Source: Pseudomonas capsici (GTDB lineage Bacteria > Pseudomonadota > Gammaproteobacteria > Pseudomonadales > Pseudomonadaceae). From it: a stretch of 64,000 bases of DNA. This document shows positions 8,284-17,366 of the stretch, in pieces. Below the pieces are notes generated by a model. It saw only the letters and a list, made by a program, of their open reading frames with translations, had not been told where the DNA came from and did no database searches. Numbering within the stretch: the first letter of the stretch is position 1; the number at the start of each line of letters is the position of its first letter. The position numbers and the translations under genes were made by a program. The DNA lies in assembly GCF_017165765.1 (NCBI RefSeq), contig NZ_JAFGZD010000010.1, positions 110,993 to 174,992 of the forward strand. Reading direction: 5' to 3'.

Positions 8284-9513
8284 ATGGCCGGGCCGCCTAC
8301 ACAACCTCATCTGGCGCCGTTTGCCCACATGCCAAAAACCAGTGCCACACTGCTGATTATCGATGACGACGACGTAGTGCGTGCGAGTCTCGCCGCCTAT
8401 CTGGAAGATAGTGGCTTCAGCGTCCTCCAGGCGAATAATGGCCTGCAGGGAATACAGACATTCGAGCAGCAAAAGCCTGATCTGGTCATTTGCGATCTGC
8501 GCATGCCCCAGATGGGAGGCCTTGAGCTGATTCGTCAGGTGACGGGCCTGTCTCCACAGACTCCGGTCATTGTCGTTTCCGGGGCGGGCGTCATGAGCGA
8601 TGCGGTCGAGGCCCTGCGTCTTGGCGCTGCCGACTACCTGATCAAGCCGCTGGAGGACCTGGCCGTTCTCGAGCATTCGGTGCACCGCGCACTGGATCGT
8701 GCCCGTCTGCTTCAGGAAAACCAGAACTATCGCGACAAGCTCGAAGCGGCCAACCGCGAGCTGGAAGCGAGCCTGCATCTGTTGCAGGAAGACCAGGATG
8801 CCGGTCGTCAGGTGCAGATGAACATGCTGCCGATCAGCCCCTGGGCCATCGATGAGTTCCAGTTCGCGCACCAGATCATCCCGTCACTGTATCTGTCCGG
8901 CGATTTCGTGGACTATTTCCGTGTCGATGAGCGGCGTGTCGCGTTCTATCTGGCCGATGTTTCGGGGCATGGCGCATCTTCGGCATTCATTACGGTGCTG
9001 TTGAAGTTCATGACCACTCGTCTGCTGTTCGAGTCCAAGCGCGGCGGCACATTGCCTGAATTCAAGCCGTCGGATGTACTGTCGCACATCAACCGGGGTC
9101 TGATCAGCTGCAAGCTGGGCAAGCATGTGACCATGGTCGGTGGCGTTATCGACGAAGATACAGGCGTCCTGACCTATGCAGTCGGTGGCCATCTGCCGTT
9201 GCCTGTGCTGTTCACGGACGGGGAAGCGCGCTATCTGCAGGGTCGCGGTCTTCCTGTCGGGCTGTTCAACGAGGCAACCTATCAGGACCATGAACTGGAA
9301 TTGCCCGCGTCCTTCAGTCTGACGATGTTGTCTGATGGCATACTGGACCTGCTGCCCGGTGATACACTCAAGGAAAAAGAAGCGGTCTTGCCGGAAATGG
9401 TGAAGACTGCTGGTGGCAGCCTGGAAGGACTGCAGGAGGTTTTTGAATTGGCTACGCTAGGGGAGATGCCGGATGATATCGCCTTGTTAGTGTTACGCAG
9501 GAATCTTGAATGA
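8284..9513 (+). CDS. rssB: Response regulator with PP2C-type phosphatase domain (RssB)
   Basis: A protein of 409 residues. An N-terminal receiver domain (about 17-135) has the acidic pocket IDDDD, phosphoacceptor Asp in LVICDLRMP and Lys in YLIKPLE. A coiled-coil linker (about 140-180) leads to a PP2C/SpoIIE-like Ser phosphatase domain (about 190-405) with the DVSGHG metal motif. In Pseudomonas this protein pairs with the STAS protein encoded immediately downstream in control of the general stress sigma factor pathway. It overlaps rssC by four bases (ATGA). An internal ATG at 8329 lacks a ribosome site. Confidence 0.88.
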   Translation: MAGPPTQPHLAPFAHMPKTSATLLIIDDDDVVRASLAAYLEDSGFSVLQANNGLQGIQTFEQQKPDLVICDLRMPQMGGLELIRQVTGLSPQTPVIVVSGAGVMSDAVEALRLGAADYLIKPLEDLAVLEHSVHRALDRARLLQENQNYRDKLEAANRELEASLHLLQEDQDAGRQVQMNMLPISPWAIDEFQFAHQIIPSLYLSGDFVDYFRVDERRVAFYLADVSGHGASSAFITVLLKFMTTRLLFESKRGGTLPEFKPSDVLSHINRGLISCKLGKHVTMVGGVIDEDTGVLTYAVGGHLPLPVLFTDGEARYLQGRGLPVGLFNEATYQDHELELPASFSLTMLSDGILDLLPGDTLKEKEAVLPEMVKTAGGSLEGLQEVFELATLGEMPDDIALLVLRRNLE

Positions 9514-9995
9514 GTACCGGTAGAATCCAGTTCGCCGAGCAGGAAGGCACCTTCGTACTGAAGTTCGTGGGCGAAGTGCGTTTGACGCTGTGTTCGGCCT
9601 TGGATGCGACAATCGAGAGAATCTTCAGCGCGCTGAATTTTTCGGCCGTGGTGATCGATTTGACCGAAACCCGCAGCATCGACAGCACGACATTGGGCCT
9701 GCTGGCCAAGCTGTCGATCCTGTCGCGTCAGAAGGTAGGGTTGCTGCCAACCCTGGTAACGACCCACGAAGACATCACGCGGCTCTTGCAGTCGATGGGC
9801 TTCGATCAGGTGTTCAACATCGTTGACCGCCCCGTCCCGCGCCCTGAGTGCCTGACCGACCTGCCGTCGCAGGATCAGTGCGAAGAAGTGGTCAAGGCCA
9901 AGGTGCTGGAAGCGCACAAGATCCTGATGGGGTTGAACGACTCCAACCGTGAAGCCTTCCACGATCTGGTCAATGCCCTCGAGGGGCAGCGATAA
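9510..9995 (+). CDS. rssC: STAS-domain anti-anti-sigma factor (RssC)
   Basis: A protein of 161 residues. A STAS domain spans about 5-110, with the phosphorylatable Ser expected in TRSIDSTTLGLLAKL, the usual D-S/T-S-G-like position. A short helical extension follows (about 115-160). Its partner should be RssB, whose phosphatase domain would remove the phosphate. Translational coupling with rssB through the ATGA overlap supports a stoichiometric pair. A strong hairpin ends the operon. Confidence 0.87.
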   Translation: MSTGRIQFAEQEGTFVLKFVGEVRLTLCSALDATIERIFSALNFSAVVIDLTETRSIDSTTLGLLAKLSILSRQKVGLLPTLVTTHEDITRLLQSMGFDQVFNIVDRPVPRPECLTDLPSQDQCEEVVKAKVLEAHKILMGLNDSNREAFHDLVNALEGQR

Positions 9996-10035
9996 GTCAA
10001 TCCGCAGGTTTGCCACGCCGAATGGCGGGCAATGA

Positions 10036-10067
10036 AAAGGGCGACCCCCGCGAGGAGGTCGCCCTTT
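10036..10067. terminator. Bidirectional terminator between rssC and tal
   Basis: An 11 bp perfect stem, AAAGGGCGACC / GGTCGCCCTTT, with a 10-base loop. It lies between convergent genes. It has A and T flanks suited to ending transcripts from both sides, the minus-strand (tal) side having the better T-run. Confidence 0.85.
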
Positions 10068-10074
10068 AGTGCAT

Positions 10075-11001
10075 TCAGGCCTTGGCGGCGAGCAATGCTT
10101 CGAGCTTTTCCTGGTCGCGAGCGAACTGACGAATGCCTTCGGCCAGTTTTTCCGTGGCCATTGCATCTTCGTTGGAAGCCCAGCGGAATTCCTTCTCGGT
10201 CAGGCTCTGACGGGCTTCGCCAGCGTTGCCCGGTGCCAGTTTCTGTTCCAGGCTGCCGTTGTCTTCGGCCAGTTGCTTGAGCAGATCCGGACTGATGGTC
10301 AGGCGGTCGCAACCTGCCAGTTGCTCGATCTGACTCAGGTTGCGGAAGCTGGCACCCATGACCACGGTCTTGAAGTCGTTGGCCTTGTAGTAGTTGTAGA
10401 TGCGGGTTACGGACTGCACGCCCGGATCTTCTGCGCCGGTGTACTCCTGGCCCGACGATTTCTTGTACCAGTCGTAGATACGGCCCACGAACGGCGAGAT
10501 CAGAAACACACCGGCTTCGGCGCAGGCCACGGCCTGAGCGAAAGAGAACAGCAGGGTCAGGTTGGTCTGGATACCGTCTTTCTCCAGTTTCTCGGCGGCC
10601 CTGATGCCTTCCCAGGTGGAAGCCAGCTTGATCAGGATCCGGTCGCGACCAATACCGGCTGCATCGTACAGACTGGCCAGACGCTCGCCGCGTTCGATCA
10701 TTGCATTGGTATCGAAGGAAAGCCGTGCATCCACCTCGGTGGAAACCCGCCCGGGCACAACATCCAGAATCTTGCGGCCAATGGCGACGGCAAAGCGGTC
10801 GGACGCCAGACCGATATCGCCCTTGCTGCCGCTGAAGGCTTCGGCCAGCAGCTCGGCATTGCTTTCGCTGGAGGCCGCCTTGAGCAGAAGGGAAGGGTTG
10901 GTGGTGGCGTCTACCGGCTTGAGGCGGGCAATGGCATCGAAATCACCGGTATCGGCGACGACAGTTGTGAATTTCTTGAGTTGTTCCAGCTTGGAAGTCA
11001 T
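10075..11001 (-). CDS. tal: Transaldolase
   Basis: A cytoplasmic enzyme of 308 residues of the pentose phosphate pathway. It transfers dihydroxyacetone from sedoheptulose-7-phosphate to glyceraldehyde-3-phosphate. The Schiff-base Lys lies in RILIKLASTWEGI, and the family motifs DATTNPSLL, AFSFAQAVACAEAGVFLISPFVGRI-type and VMGASFRN are present. I chose the ATG at 11001 (MTSKLEQLKK), the normal family start; the frame extends to 11055 without a ribosome site. The length is typical of the TalB subfamily. Confidence 0.96.
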   Translation of the reverse strand: MTSKLEQLKKFTTVVADTGDFDAIARLKPVDATTNPSLLLKAASSESNAELLAEAFSGSKGDIGLASDRFAVAIGRKILDVVPGRVSTEVDARLSFDTNAMIERGERLASLYDAAGIGRDRILIKLASTWEGIRAAEKLEKDGIQTNLTLLFSFAQAVACAEAGVFLISPFVGRIYDWYKKSSGQEYTGAEDPGVQSVTRIYNYYKANDFKTVVMGASFRNLSQIEQLAGCDRLTISPDLLKQLAEDNGSLEQKLAPGNAGEARQSLTEKEFRWASNEDAMATEKLAEGIRQFARDQEKLEALLAAKA

Positions 11002-11302
11002 TAGCGTGCTCTGTCCTGTGCGGTTGGATGACATTACCCGAGCGTTGCCTGCCACTCAAGGTCGCAGATCATGATCTCTGCGTTTGATGACGCGCTTTCC
11101 TCATTCGCGGGCAATGGAGGGTGCTCGGGGGTATGGAAGACGGGTTCAGACTGGATTTGAGCGTGGTTGGGGCCGGTTGTTCCCTTGGTGTGGTGCAAGC
11201 TTGGTCCGCAGTCTCGATGCTTCCTGATAGACTAGGCAACCTTTGCGTTTTGGCATTATTTGCCTTGGCGTACCGAATTCGCTGTCCTGCTCCACTCGTC
11301 CG
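11002..11302. other. Divergent intergenic region between tal and dusA
   Basis: About 300 bases without a convincing gene. It must hold the promoters of tal (minus) and dusA (plus). I see no RNA gene, terminator or repeat in it. Confidence 0.6.
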
Positions 11303-12310
11303 ATGAATATATCCGTGAATACTGCCCGATCCCTGAAACCCATCCCATCCCGTCGCTTCTCCGTTGCGCCGATGATGGACTGGACTGACCGCCATTGCCG
11401 GTATTTCCTGCGCCTCCTGTCGAAGAACGCCCTGCTGTACACCGAGATGGTCACCACCGGTGCATTGATCCACGGTGATCGCGAACGTTTTCTGCGCTAT
11501 GACGAAGCCGAGCATCCGCTGGCCTTGCAGCTGGGTGGCAGTAATCCTGCGGATCTGGCGACCTGTGCCCGTATGGCTGAAGAGGTGGGGTACGACGAGG
11601 TCAATCTGAATGTGGGCTGTCCGAGTGATCGGGTACAGAACAATATGATCGGTGCCTGCCTGATGGGGCATCCCGAGCTGGTGGCCGATTGTGTGAAGTC
11701 CATGCAGGATGCCGTGGCGATTCCGGTGACGGTCAAGCACCGGATCGGCATCAATGGCCGGGACAGTTACGCCGAGCTGTGCGATTTCGTCGGCAAGGTT
11801 CATGAGGCTGGCTGCAACAGCTTTACGGTGCATGCCCGTATCGCGATTCTGGAAGGGCTTTCGCCCAAGGAAAATCGCGATATTCCACCGCTGCGCTATG
11901 ACGTGGCGGCGCAGTTGAAGCGGGACTTCCCGGGCGTTGAGATCATCCTCAATGGCGGCATCAAGACCCTTGAGCAATGCCGGGAGCATTTGCAGACCTT
12001 CGACGGTGTGATGCTCGGGCGTGAGGCGTATCACAATCCCTATCTGCTGGCTGAAGTGGACCGCCAACTGTTCGGCAGCACTGCGCCGGTCATCAGTCGT
12101 GCGGAAGCTCTGGAAGCGTTGCGGCCTTATATTGCTGCGCATATCGAGAGCGGCGGCACCATGCACCATGTCACGCGGCATATCCTGGGCATGGCCCATG
12201 GCTTTCCGGGGGCACGACGTTTTCGGCAGTTGCTGTCGGTCGACATTCACAAGGCGGAAAAGCCCTTGTTGCTGCTGGATCAGGCGGCGGAGTTTCTGGC
12301 GGGTCATTAA
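11303..12310 (+). CDS. dusA: tRNA-dihydrouridine(20/20a) synthase
   Basis: A flavoenzyme of 335 residues that reduces uridines 20/20a in the tRNA D-loop. It has the family start RRFSVAPMMDWTDRHCR (about residues 16-32), the catalytic Cys in NVGCPSDRVQ, TVKHRIGI with phosphate contacts, FTVHARIAILEGLSPKENR, and the FMN-phosphate motif ILNGGI...VMLGREAYHNPY. I chose the ATG at 11303 because it fits family length; an in-frame extension to 11243 has no family similarity. Confidence 0.95.
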   Translation: MNISVNTARSLKPIPSRRFSVAPMMDWTDRHCRYFLRLLSKNALLYTEMVTTGALIHGDRERFLRYDEAEHPLALQLGGSNPADLATCARMAEEVGYDEVNLNVGCPSDRVQNNMIGACLMGHPELVADCVKSMQDAVAIPVTVKHRIGINGRDSYAELCDFVGKVHEAGCNSFTVHARIAILEGLSPKENRDIPPLRYDVAAQLKRDFPGVEIILNGGIKTLEQCREHLQTFDGVMLGREAYHNPYLLAEVDRQLFGSTAPVISRAEALEALRPYIAAHIESGGTMHHVTRHILGMAHGFPGARRFRQLLSVDIHKAEKPLLLLDQAAEFLAGH

Positions 12311-12324
12311 ACGTTTTGGTCTTT

Positions 12325-12373
12325 TCGTGAATGAACTGGCTCCCACAGGTGCAGGAGCCAATTCATTCGCGAG
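12325..12373. repeat. REP-like palindrome
   Basis: An imperfect inverted repeat in which TCGTGAATGAACTGGCTCC is mirrored by GGAGCCAATTCATTCGCGA around a short CACAGGTGCA centre. It matches the general look of the Pseudomonas REP family (GAATGAATTGGCTCC... type). It lies just after dusA and could also work as a transcript end. Confidence 0.75.
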
Positions 12374-12490
12374 GGGCTGCCAACAATAATCGCGCCTGAT
12401 TTGCTCTGGATCAATCAAAGCCGCCTTTGCGATGGTCGCTGACCTTGAACGGGACTATGTTGAATACATACCCATTCAAGGAGAGATGTC

Positions 12491-12922
12491 ATGCACAAAG
12501 TACTGGTTCCTTATGACGGATCGGCTCATTCGAAGCATGCGCTGGAGTACGTCATCGGTCTGTCGGGCAGTCTTGCGCGGCCCCTGCAGGTGCATTTGCT
12601 CAATGTGCAGGCCAGCCCGGTCGTGTATAGCGACTATCTGGCACCGGACATGATCGAGGGCGTAAAGGCCGGGCTTTTCAATGAAGCCAATCGCGTCCTT
12701 GCCGAAGCCGTGGTGCTCTTGAAGCAGGCCGATATTGCCCATCAGACTCACGTGGATCTGGGCAACGTCGCCGATCAGGTCAAGCTGGCTGTGCCGCAAC
12801 TGGGTTGCGACACTGTGGTGATGGGCACTCGCGGCCTGGGCAGCTTCGGTGGTTTGCTGCTGGGCTCGGTCGCCAACCGTGTGATTCATGAAGTATCGGT
12901 GCCGGTCATTCTCATCAAGTGA
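12491..12922 (+). CDS. Universal stress protein, UspA family
   Basis: A single Usp domain of 143 residues. The N-terminal strand KVLVPYDGS holds the adenine-contacting Asp. The C-terminal motif GTRGLGSFGGLLLGSVANRVI matches the G-2x-G-9x-G(S/T) ATP-binding signature, so it is an ATP-binding type. GAGAG lies ahead of the ATG. It is monocistronic and converges on the signalling operon. Usp proteins act in the cytoplasm in stress survival; the partner here is unknown. Confidence 0.9.
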   Translation: MHKVLVPYDGSAHSKHALEYVIGLSGSLARPLQVHLLNVQASPVVYSDYLAPDMIEGVKAGLFNEANRVLAEAVVLLKQADIAHQTHVDLGNVADQVKLAVPQLGCDTVVMGTRGLGSFGGLLLGSVANRVIHEVSVPVILIK

Positions 12923-12928
12923 TCGAAT

Positions 12929-13393
12929 TCAAGGCTGCGCCGGTGCCCGATACTGGCGCAGCAGTTCGATTTTTTCCGGCGGCAGCAACTGGCGCAGGGT
13001 TTTGTACAAGGCGCGGGTTTCCAGCAGGTTCCAGATCCGCAGCATGGTTTCCAGTGCATCCAGTGGCTTGCTGATGAAGTCCCGGGCTCCGAGGGCAAGT
13101 GCGCGCAGACGGGTTTCGCGGGTGGCGTCGGCGGTCAGGACCATGATCGGCATGTAGTCGTTGCTCGGGATTCGCCGGTTCAGTTGCTCCAGCACCGCAA
13201 ACCCGTCGAACTCCGGCATGTGCAGGTCGAGAATCACCAGATCCGGCTCGAAGCTGTTGAACAAGTCCAGGGTTCTCAGCGGCTCGGTGCTGCTCAATAC
13301 ATTGGTCAGGCCTTCCCGGGCGAGCAATTGCTCCATCAGCTCAAGATTGGGGCGTTGGTCATCGATAATCAGGATACGGAAATCGCCGCTCAT
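12929..13393 (-). CDS. Single receiver-domain response regulator
   Basis: A protein of 154 residues with one receiver domain (about 5-120): acidic pair IIDDQ, phosphoacceptor Asp in DLVILDLHMPEFDG, Thr in VLTADAT and Lys in DFISKPLD. A short helical tail (LLETRALYKTLRQLLPPEKIELLRQY) follows, with no output domain visible. The start overlaps the stop of the upstream hybrid kinase by four bases, so it is probably a phosphorelay partner of that kinase and the last gene of the operon that starts at 19216. Confidence 0.88.
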   Translation of the reverse strand: MSGDFRILIIDDQRPNLELMEQLLAREGLTNVLSSTEPLRTLDLFNSFEPDLVILDLHMPEFDGFAVLEQLNRRIPSNDYMPIMVLTADATRETRLRALALGARDFISKPLDALETMLRIWNLLETRALYKTLRQLLPPEKIELLRQYRAPAQP

Positions 13394-15711
13394 GAAGGCT
13401 CCGGTAGGTATTGATCGAGATGCGCGAGAAAGGCCGGCACCTGGATGGGTTTGGTCAGGATGGCCGTCGCTCCGGCCTGGCGCAATTCGCGGTGGGTCTT
13501 GTCACTGGCGTCGGCCGTGATCATCAGCACCGGCGTGTTGGCCGTGCTGGGGGATTGTCGCAGGCGCTGCAAGACATCGCGCCCTGTCAGGTCCGGCAGG
13601 TTGACATCCAGCAGAATCAATTGCGGTGCATGTTGCCGGGCCAGATCCAGCCCCAACTGTCCTTGCATGCTCGACAGTAACTGGATACCTGGCCTGCGCT
13701 GCAGCAGGGTTTCGATCAGGGCCATGCTCGACAGATTGTCTTCGACGCACAGCACTTTGCCGTAGTGTTCGACGCGGTCAGGGTGGGGGGCGACAGGCAT
13801 CGTGCTGATGCGGCGAATCGGCGCTTCTTCTGCCTTGTGCACTTGCGTATAAGGCAGTTCCAGGGTGAAGCGGCAGCCTTCTCCCGGCGTGCTGTCTACA
13901 GTCATGCTGCCGTTCATGGTTTCCAGCAGGCTTTTGCTCAAGGCCAGACCCAGACCAGTGCCTTCGACACTGGAGTCGGCTTCGAGGCGTTCGAAGGGTT
14001 TGAACAACTGATCGAGTCGATCCAGCGCAATGCCTTTGCCCGTATCGATGACGCTGATGGCTACCCGGTCGTCCTGTTGCCGGACTTCGATTCTCACCAG
14101 TCCATTGGGGCGATTGTATTTGATGGCGTTGGAAAGCAGGTTCAGCAGCACCTGAACCAGACGCTGACGGTCGGCAATCACACCGCTGTCGCTTGCCAGT
14201 TCCGGCAGTTCGGCCAGCTGGATGCCGCCATCTGCCGCCATGGGCCAGACCAGGCTCAAGGCTTCCTGCAGAACTTCGGGCAAGAGCACCGGCTCCAGAT
14301 TGAGTGACAGATGACCCGCTTCGATCCGTGCAATGTCCAGGACTTCGTTGATCAGCGTCAGCAGGTGTTGACCGGCCCGCAGGATATGACCGACCTGGGG
14401 TTTCTGATGATTGCTGGAGTCCATGTCCAGCAGTTGGGCGAAGCCGAGGATGGAGTTCAGGGGCGTGCGCAGTTCGTGGCTCATGCGCGAAAGAAACTCG
14501 CTTTTGGCACGGCTGGCGCGTTCTGCTTCTTCCCGGGCTGTGCCGAGGGCGATCTCGGCTGCGCGGCGGTCGGTGATGTCCCGGGTGATCTTGGAGTAAC
14601 CGCGCAGGGCATCGCTGCTGTCATATTGAGCGGTGATGACCACGCTGGCCCAGAAGCGGCTGCCATCCTTGCGGCAGCGCCAGCCTTCTTCCATGTAGCG
14701 GCCATTGAGTTTCGCTTCGCGCAGCGCCATGTCGGGGTGTTGCGGGCATTCTTCCGGCAGATAGAACAGCGAGAAGTGCTGGCCGAGGATTTCCTGTTCG
14801 GTATAACCCTTGATGCGTTCGGCCCCGGCGTTCCAGGTGGTGACATAGCCCCTGGCATCCAGTGCGAAGATTCCGTAATCCTTGACGCCTTCGATGATCA
14901 GGCGCAGGCGCTCTTCGTTCTCGCGCAAGGCCCGCTCGCGTTCGGCCAGCAGTTGACCAGCCTCCACCAGACGTGTGCCCAGTTGACCGACTTCATCGTT
15001 TTCCGGCGGTTGCGGCAGCAGCGGGTGGCCCAGCGCCAGACGCTGGGCGTTGCCTTGCACCTGCTGCACCCTGGCCACGATGCCTCTGGAGAGCATCAAT
15101 ACCGCAAGGATGGCACCGAATACACCCGAGCCTGCGGCCAGAAACGTCGACCACAAAAGCCGGGCACGGGTCTCGGCTGCGTCTGCCGTGCGTTCCGCCA
15201 GCAAAGTGTCTTCGCGTTCGCGCATGGTGCGGATTCGGTCGCGCAGTTCATCGAGAATGTACTTGTTCTCGATGAGGATGGTCGAAATCGTGTCCTGGCC
15301 TTCCTGACTCAGGTTGCGCAGGGTTTCCAGCCCGTCGACCTTGGTTTCGATCAGTGGCGCAATGGCCTGCAGGTGTTCGCGCATCTGTTGGTCGCGCACA
15401 TTGGTATTGAGTCGGTCCAGGGCGGCTTCGATCTGTGCCTGGGCATTCAGATAGCCCGGCAGGAAGTCCTCCCGCCGGGTCAGCAGGTAACCGCGCACGC
15501 TGGCTGCCGCCTCAGCGAGTTGGGTGTGAACGCTCTGGATATCGCCCTGAACCAGCAGAACTCTGCGCACATCTTCTTCAGCCTGGGTGGTCTGGCGCTC
15601 GGCAATGTAGATGAGCATCAGCGAAAGCATCAGAATCACCAGTGGCAGGGAAATAGCCACCAGTGCCTTGCCGCGTAGCGGAAGGTCTTCCCAGCGTCTG
15701 ACGTTAAGCAA
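13390..15711 (-). CDS. Hybrid sensor histidine kinase (CHASE3-HAMP-PAS-HisKA-HATPase-REC)
   Basis: A membrane sensor kinase of 773 residues. One N-terminal helix (about 12-35) is followed by a CHASE3 extracytoplasmic domain (to about 180) and a second helix (about 185-205). Then come HAMP, a PAS domain (about 275-395), HisKA with EFLSRMSHELRTPLN, a HATPase domain with NLLSNAIKYN, DTGKGI and GTGLGLALS, and a C-terminal receiver (LLDVNLPDLTG, TKP). I chose the TTG at 15711: GGAGG lies five bases upstream, embedded in the stop region of the preceding gene, exactly as for the paralogous gene at 17363. A GTG at 15717 would overlap that ribosome site. Confidence 0.87.
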   Translation of the reverse strand: MLNVRRWEDLPLRGKALVAISLPLVILMLSLMLIYIAERQTTQAEEDVRRVLLVQGDIQSVHTQLAEAAASVRGYLLTRREDFLPGYLNAQAQIEAALDRLNTNVRDQQMREHLQAIAPLIETKVDGLETLRNLSQEGQDTISTILIENKYILDELRDRIRTMREREDTLLAERTADAAETRARLLWSTFLAAGSGVFGAILAVLMLSRGIVARVQQVQGNAQRLALGHPLLPQPPENDEVGQLGTRLVEAGQLLAERERALRENEERLRLIIEGVKDYGIFALDARGYVTTWNAGAERIKGYTEQEILGQHFSLFYLPEECPQHPDMALREAKLNGRYMEEGWRCRKDGSRFWASVVITAQYDSSDALRGYSKITRDITDRRAAEIALGTAREEAERASRAKSEFLSRMSHELRTPLNSILGFAQLLDMDSSNHQKPQVGHILRAGQHLLTLINEVLDIARIEAGHLSLNLEPVLLPEVLQEALSLVWPMAADGGIQLAELPELASDSGVIADRQRLVQVLLNLLSNAIKYNRPNGLVRIEVRQQDDRVAISVIDTGKGIALDRLDQLFKPFERLEADSSVEGTGLGLALSKSLLETMNGSMTVDSTPGEGCRFTLELPYTQVHKAEEAPIRRISTMPVAPHPDRVEHYGKVLCVEDNLSSMALIETLLQRRPGIQLLSSMQGQLGLDLARQHAPQLILLDVNLPDLTGRDVLQRLRQSPSTANTPVLMITADASDKTHRELRQAGATAILTKPIQVPAFLAHLDQYLPEPS

Positions 15712-15713
15712 AT

Positions 15714-17363
15714 TCACCTCCAGTCTTCGGATGTCTGATTCACCAGGCCCAGGGCCATACCTCGCACCGCTGCCTGTGTCCGGTCTGCGGCACCGAGCTT
15801 GGCGATGACCTTCTCCACATGAGACTTGGCAGTCCCCGTGGTGATGCCGAGTTTTTCGCCGATTTCCCGGTTGCTGCAGCCGCTGGCCACCAGACCCAGA
15901 ACCTGGCATTCACGGGGTGTCAGGGTTTCGGTCAGCAGACTGCGGTTGCTATTGTTTTCGCTCATGCGCGGCAGCGGAGCATTACCGAGGACCCTGGAGG
16001 CATGGGACACAGGTTGCAGGCTGGCGAGCACTTCGTCGCGGCAGGCATCCTTGGGCAGATAACCGACCGCACCGGCGCTGATGGCGGCTTGCATGTGGTC
16101 GGTGTCGTCATCCGTGTTGAAGACCATCACGTTCAAGCGGGAAAGGAATTCGTTTTTGGCGCGACTGGCGCGTTCCACTTCTTCACGGGCTGTGTCGAGG
16201 GCCATTTCGGCTGCGCGGCGGTCGGTGATGTCCCGGGTGATCTTGGAGAAGCCGCGCAGGACATTGCTGCTGTCGTACTGAGCGGTGATGACCACGCTGG
16301 CCAGGAAGCGAGTGCCATCCTTGCGGCAGCGCCAGCCATCTTCCGTGTAGTGCCCTTTGAGGGTGGCCTCGTGCAGAGCCCTGTCAGGGTGTTGCGGACA
16401 TTCTTCGGGCGGGTAGAACAACGAGAAATGCTGGCCGAGGATTTCCTGCTCGCTATAGCCTTTGATGCGTTCTGCACCGGTGTTCCAGGTGATGACATGG
16501 CCCTGGGTATCCAGAGCGAAGATCCCGTATTCCCTGGCACCCTGGATGAGCAGTCGCAGGCGTTCCTCGTTCTCGCGCAGGGCCTGTTCGCGTTCGGCGA
16601 GCAGTTGACTGGCTTCCATCAGGCGAGTGCCCAGTTGACCGACTTCATCGTTTTCCGGCGGCTGAGGCAGCAATGGATGGCCTTGTACCAGACGCTGGGC
16701 GTTGCCTTGTACCTGTTGCACCCTGGCCACAATCCCTTTGCACAGTATCCATATGGCCAGAAGGGCACCCAGCAGGCCTGATCCTGCAGCCAGCATCGTT
16801 GCCCAGAACAAGCGTTCCCGGTTTTCCGAGGCGACGGCCGTGCGCTCCGCCAGCACGGCGTCTTCGCGCTCGCGCATGGTATTCAGGTGACTGCGCAGTT
16901 CATCGAGAATGAATTTGTTCTCCATGAGGATGGCCGCAATCGTGACTTTCCCTTCCTGGTTCAGGCTGTGCAGCATTTCAAGACCGTCGACCTTGTTTTC
17001 GATCAGCAGCGTAATGGCCTTGAGATGTTCGCGCATCTGTGGGTCGCGCACATTGGTGTGGAGCCGGTCCAGCGCGGCTCCGATCTGGGTCTGGGCGTTC
17101 AGATAGCCCGGCATGAAGTCTTCCTGACGGGTCTGCAGATAGCCGCGCACGCTGGCAGCGGCTTCGGCGAGCTGGGTGTGAACGCTCTGGATATCGCCGC
17201 GAACCAGCAGCGCCCTGCGTACATCCTCTTCGGCCTGGGTGGTCTGGCGTTCAGCTATGTAGATGAATGTCAGAGAAAACATCAGCATTATCAGGGGCAA
17301 TGAGGTCGCCACCAGTGCCTTGCCGCGTAGCGACAGGTCTTCCCAGGGTTTGAGGTTGCGCAA
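15714..17363 (-). CDS. Chimeric CHASE3-HAMP-PAS sensor fused to partial receiver and LuxR-type HTH
   Basis: An uninterrupted frame of 549 residues with two unrelated halves. Residues 1 to about 408 are a close paralog of the N-terminal half of the hybrid kinase downstream (two membrane helices, CHASE3, HAMP, PAS), ending at RASRAKNEFLSR where the kinase His box should begin. From about 409 the protein becomes the second half of a NarL receiver (NVMVFNTDDDTDH... GYLPKDACRDEV), then a complete LuxR-type HTH (LTPRECQVLGLVASG...IGEKLGITTGTAKSHVEKV). These are paralogous to the regulator encoded just upstream. The phospho-His and phospho-Asp are both missing. The TTG start has GGAGG inside the stop region of the upstream gene. 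Confidence 0.88.
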   Translation of the reverse strand: MRNLKPWEDLSLRGKALVATSLPLIMLMFSLTFIYIAERQTTQAEEDVRRALLVRGDIQSVHTQLAEAAASVRGYLQTRQEDFMPGYLNAQTQIGAALDRLHTNVRDPQMREHLKAITLLIENKVDGLEMLHSLNQEGKVTIAAILMENKFILDELRSHLNTMREREDAVLAERTAVASENRERLFWATMLAAGSGLLGALLAIWILCKGIVARVQQVQGNAQRLVQGHPLLPQPPENDEVGQLGTRLMEASQLLAEREQALRENEERLRLLIQGAREYGIFALDTQGHVITWNTGAERIKGYSEQEILGQHFSLFYPPEECPQHPDRALHEATLKGHYTEDGWRCRKDGTRFLASVVITAQYDSSNVLRGFSKITRDITDRRAAEMALDTAREEVERASRAKNEFLSRLNVMVFNTDDDTDHMQAAISAGAVGYLPKDACRDEVLASLQPVSHASRVLGNAPLPRMSENNSNRSLLTETLTPRECQVLGLVASGCSNREIGEKLGITTGTAKSHVEKVIAKLGAADRTQAAVRGMALGLVNQTSEDWR

Positions 17364-17366
17364 GGT

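Noticed and set aside
14311..15678. A 455-codon plus-strand frame opposite the hybrid kinase
   Set aside because: Antisense of a gene with clear HisKA, HATPase and receiver motifs, so it is not a real gene.
15714..17363. The chimera as a sequencing frameshift or two separate genes
   Set aside because: Both halves are in one continuous frame with no overlap of frames at the junction, and each half matches a different neighbour. A frameshift would not replace a kinase domain with a regulator tail.
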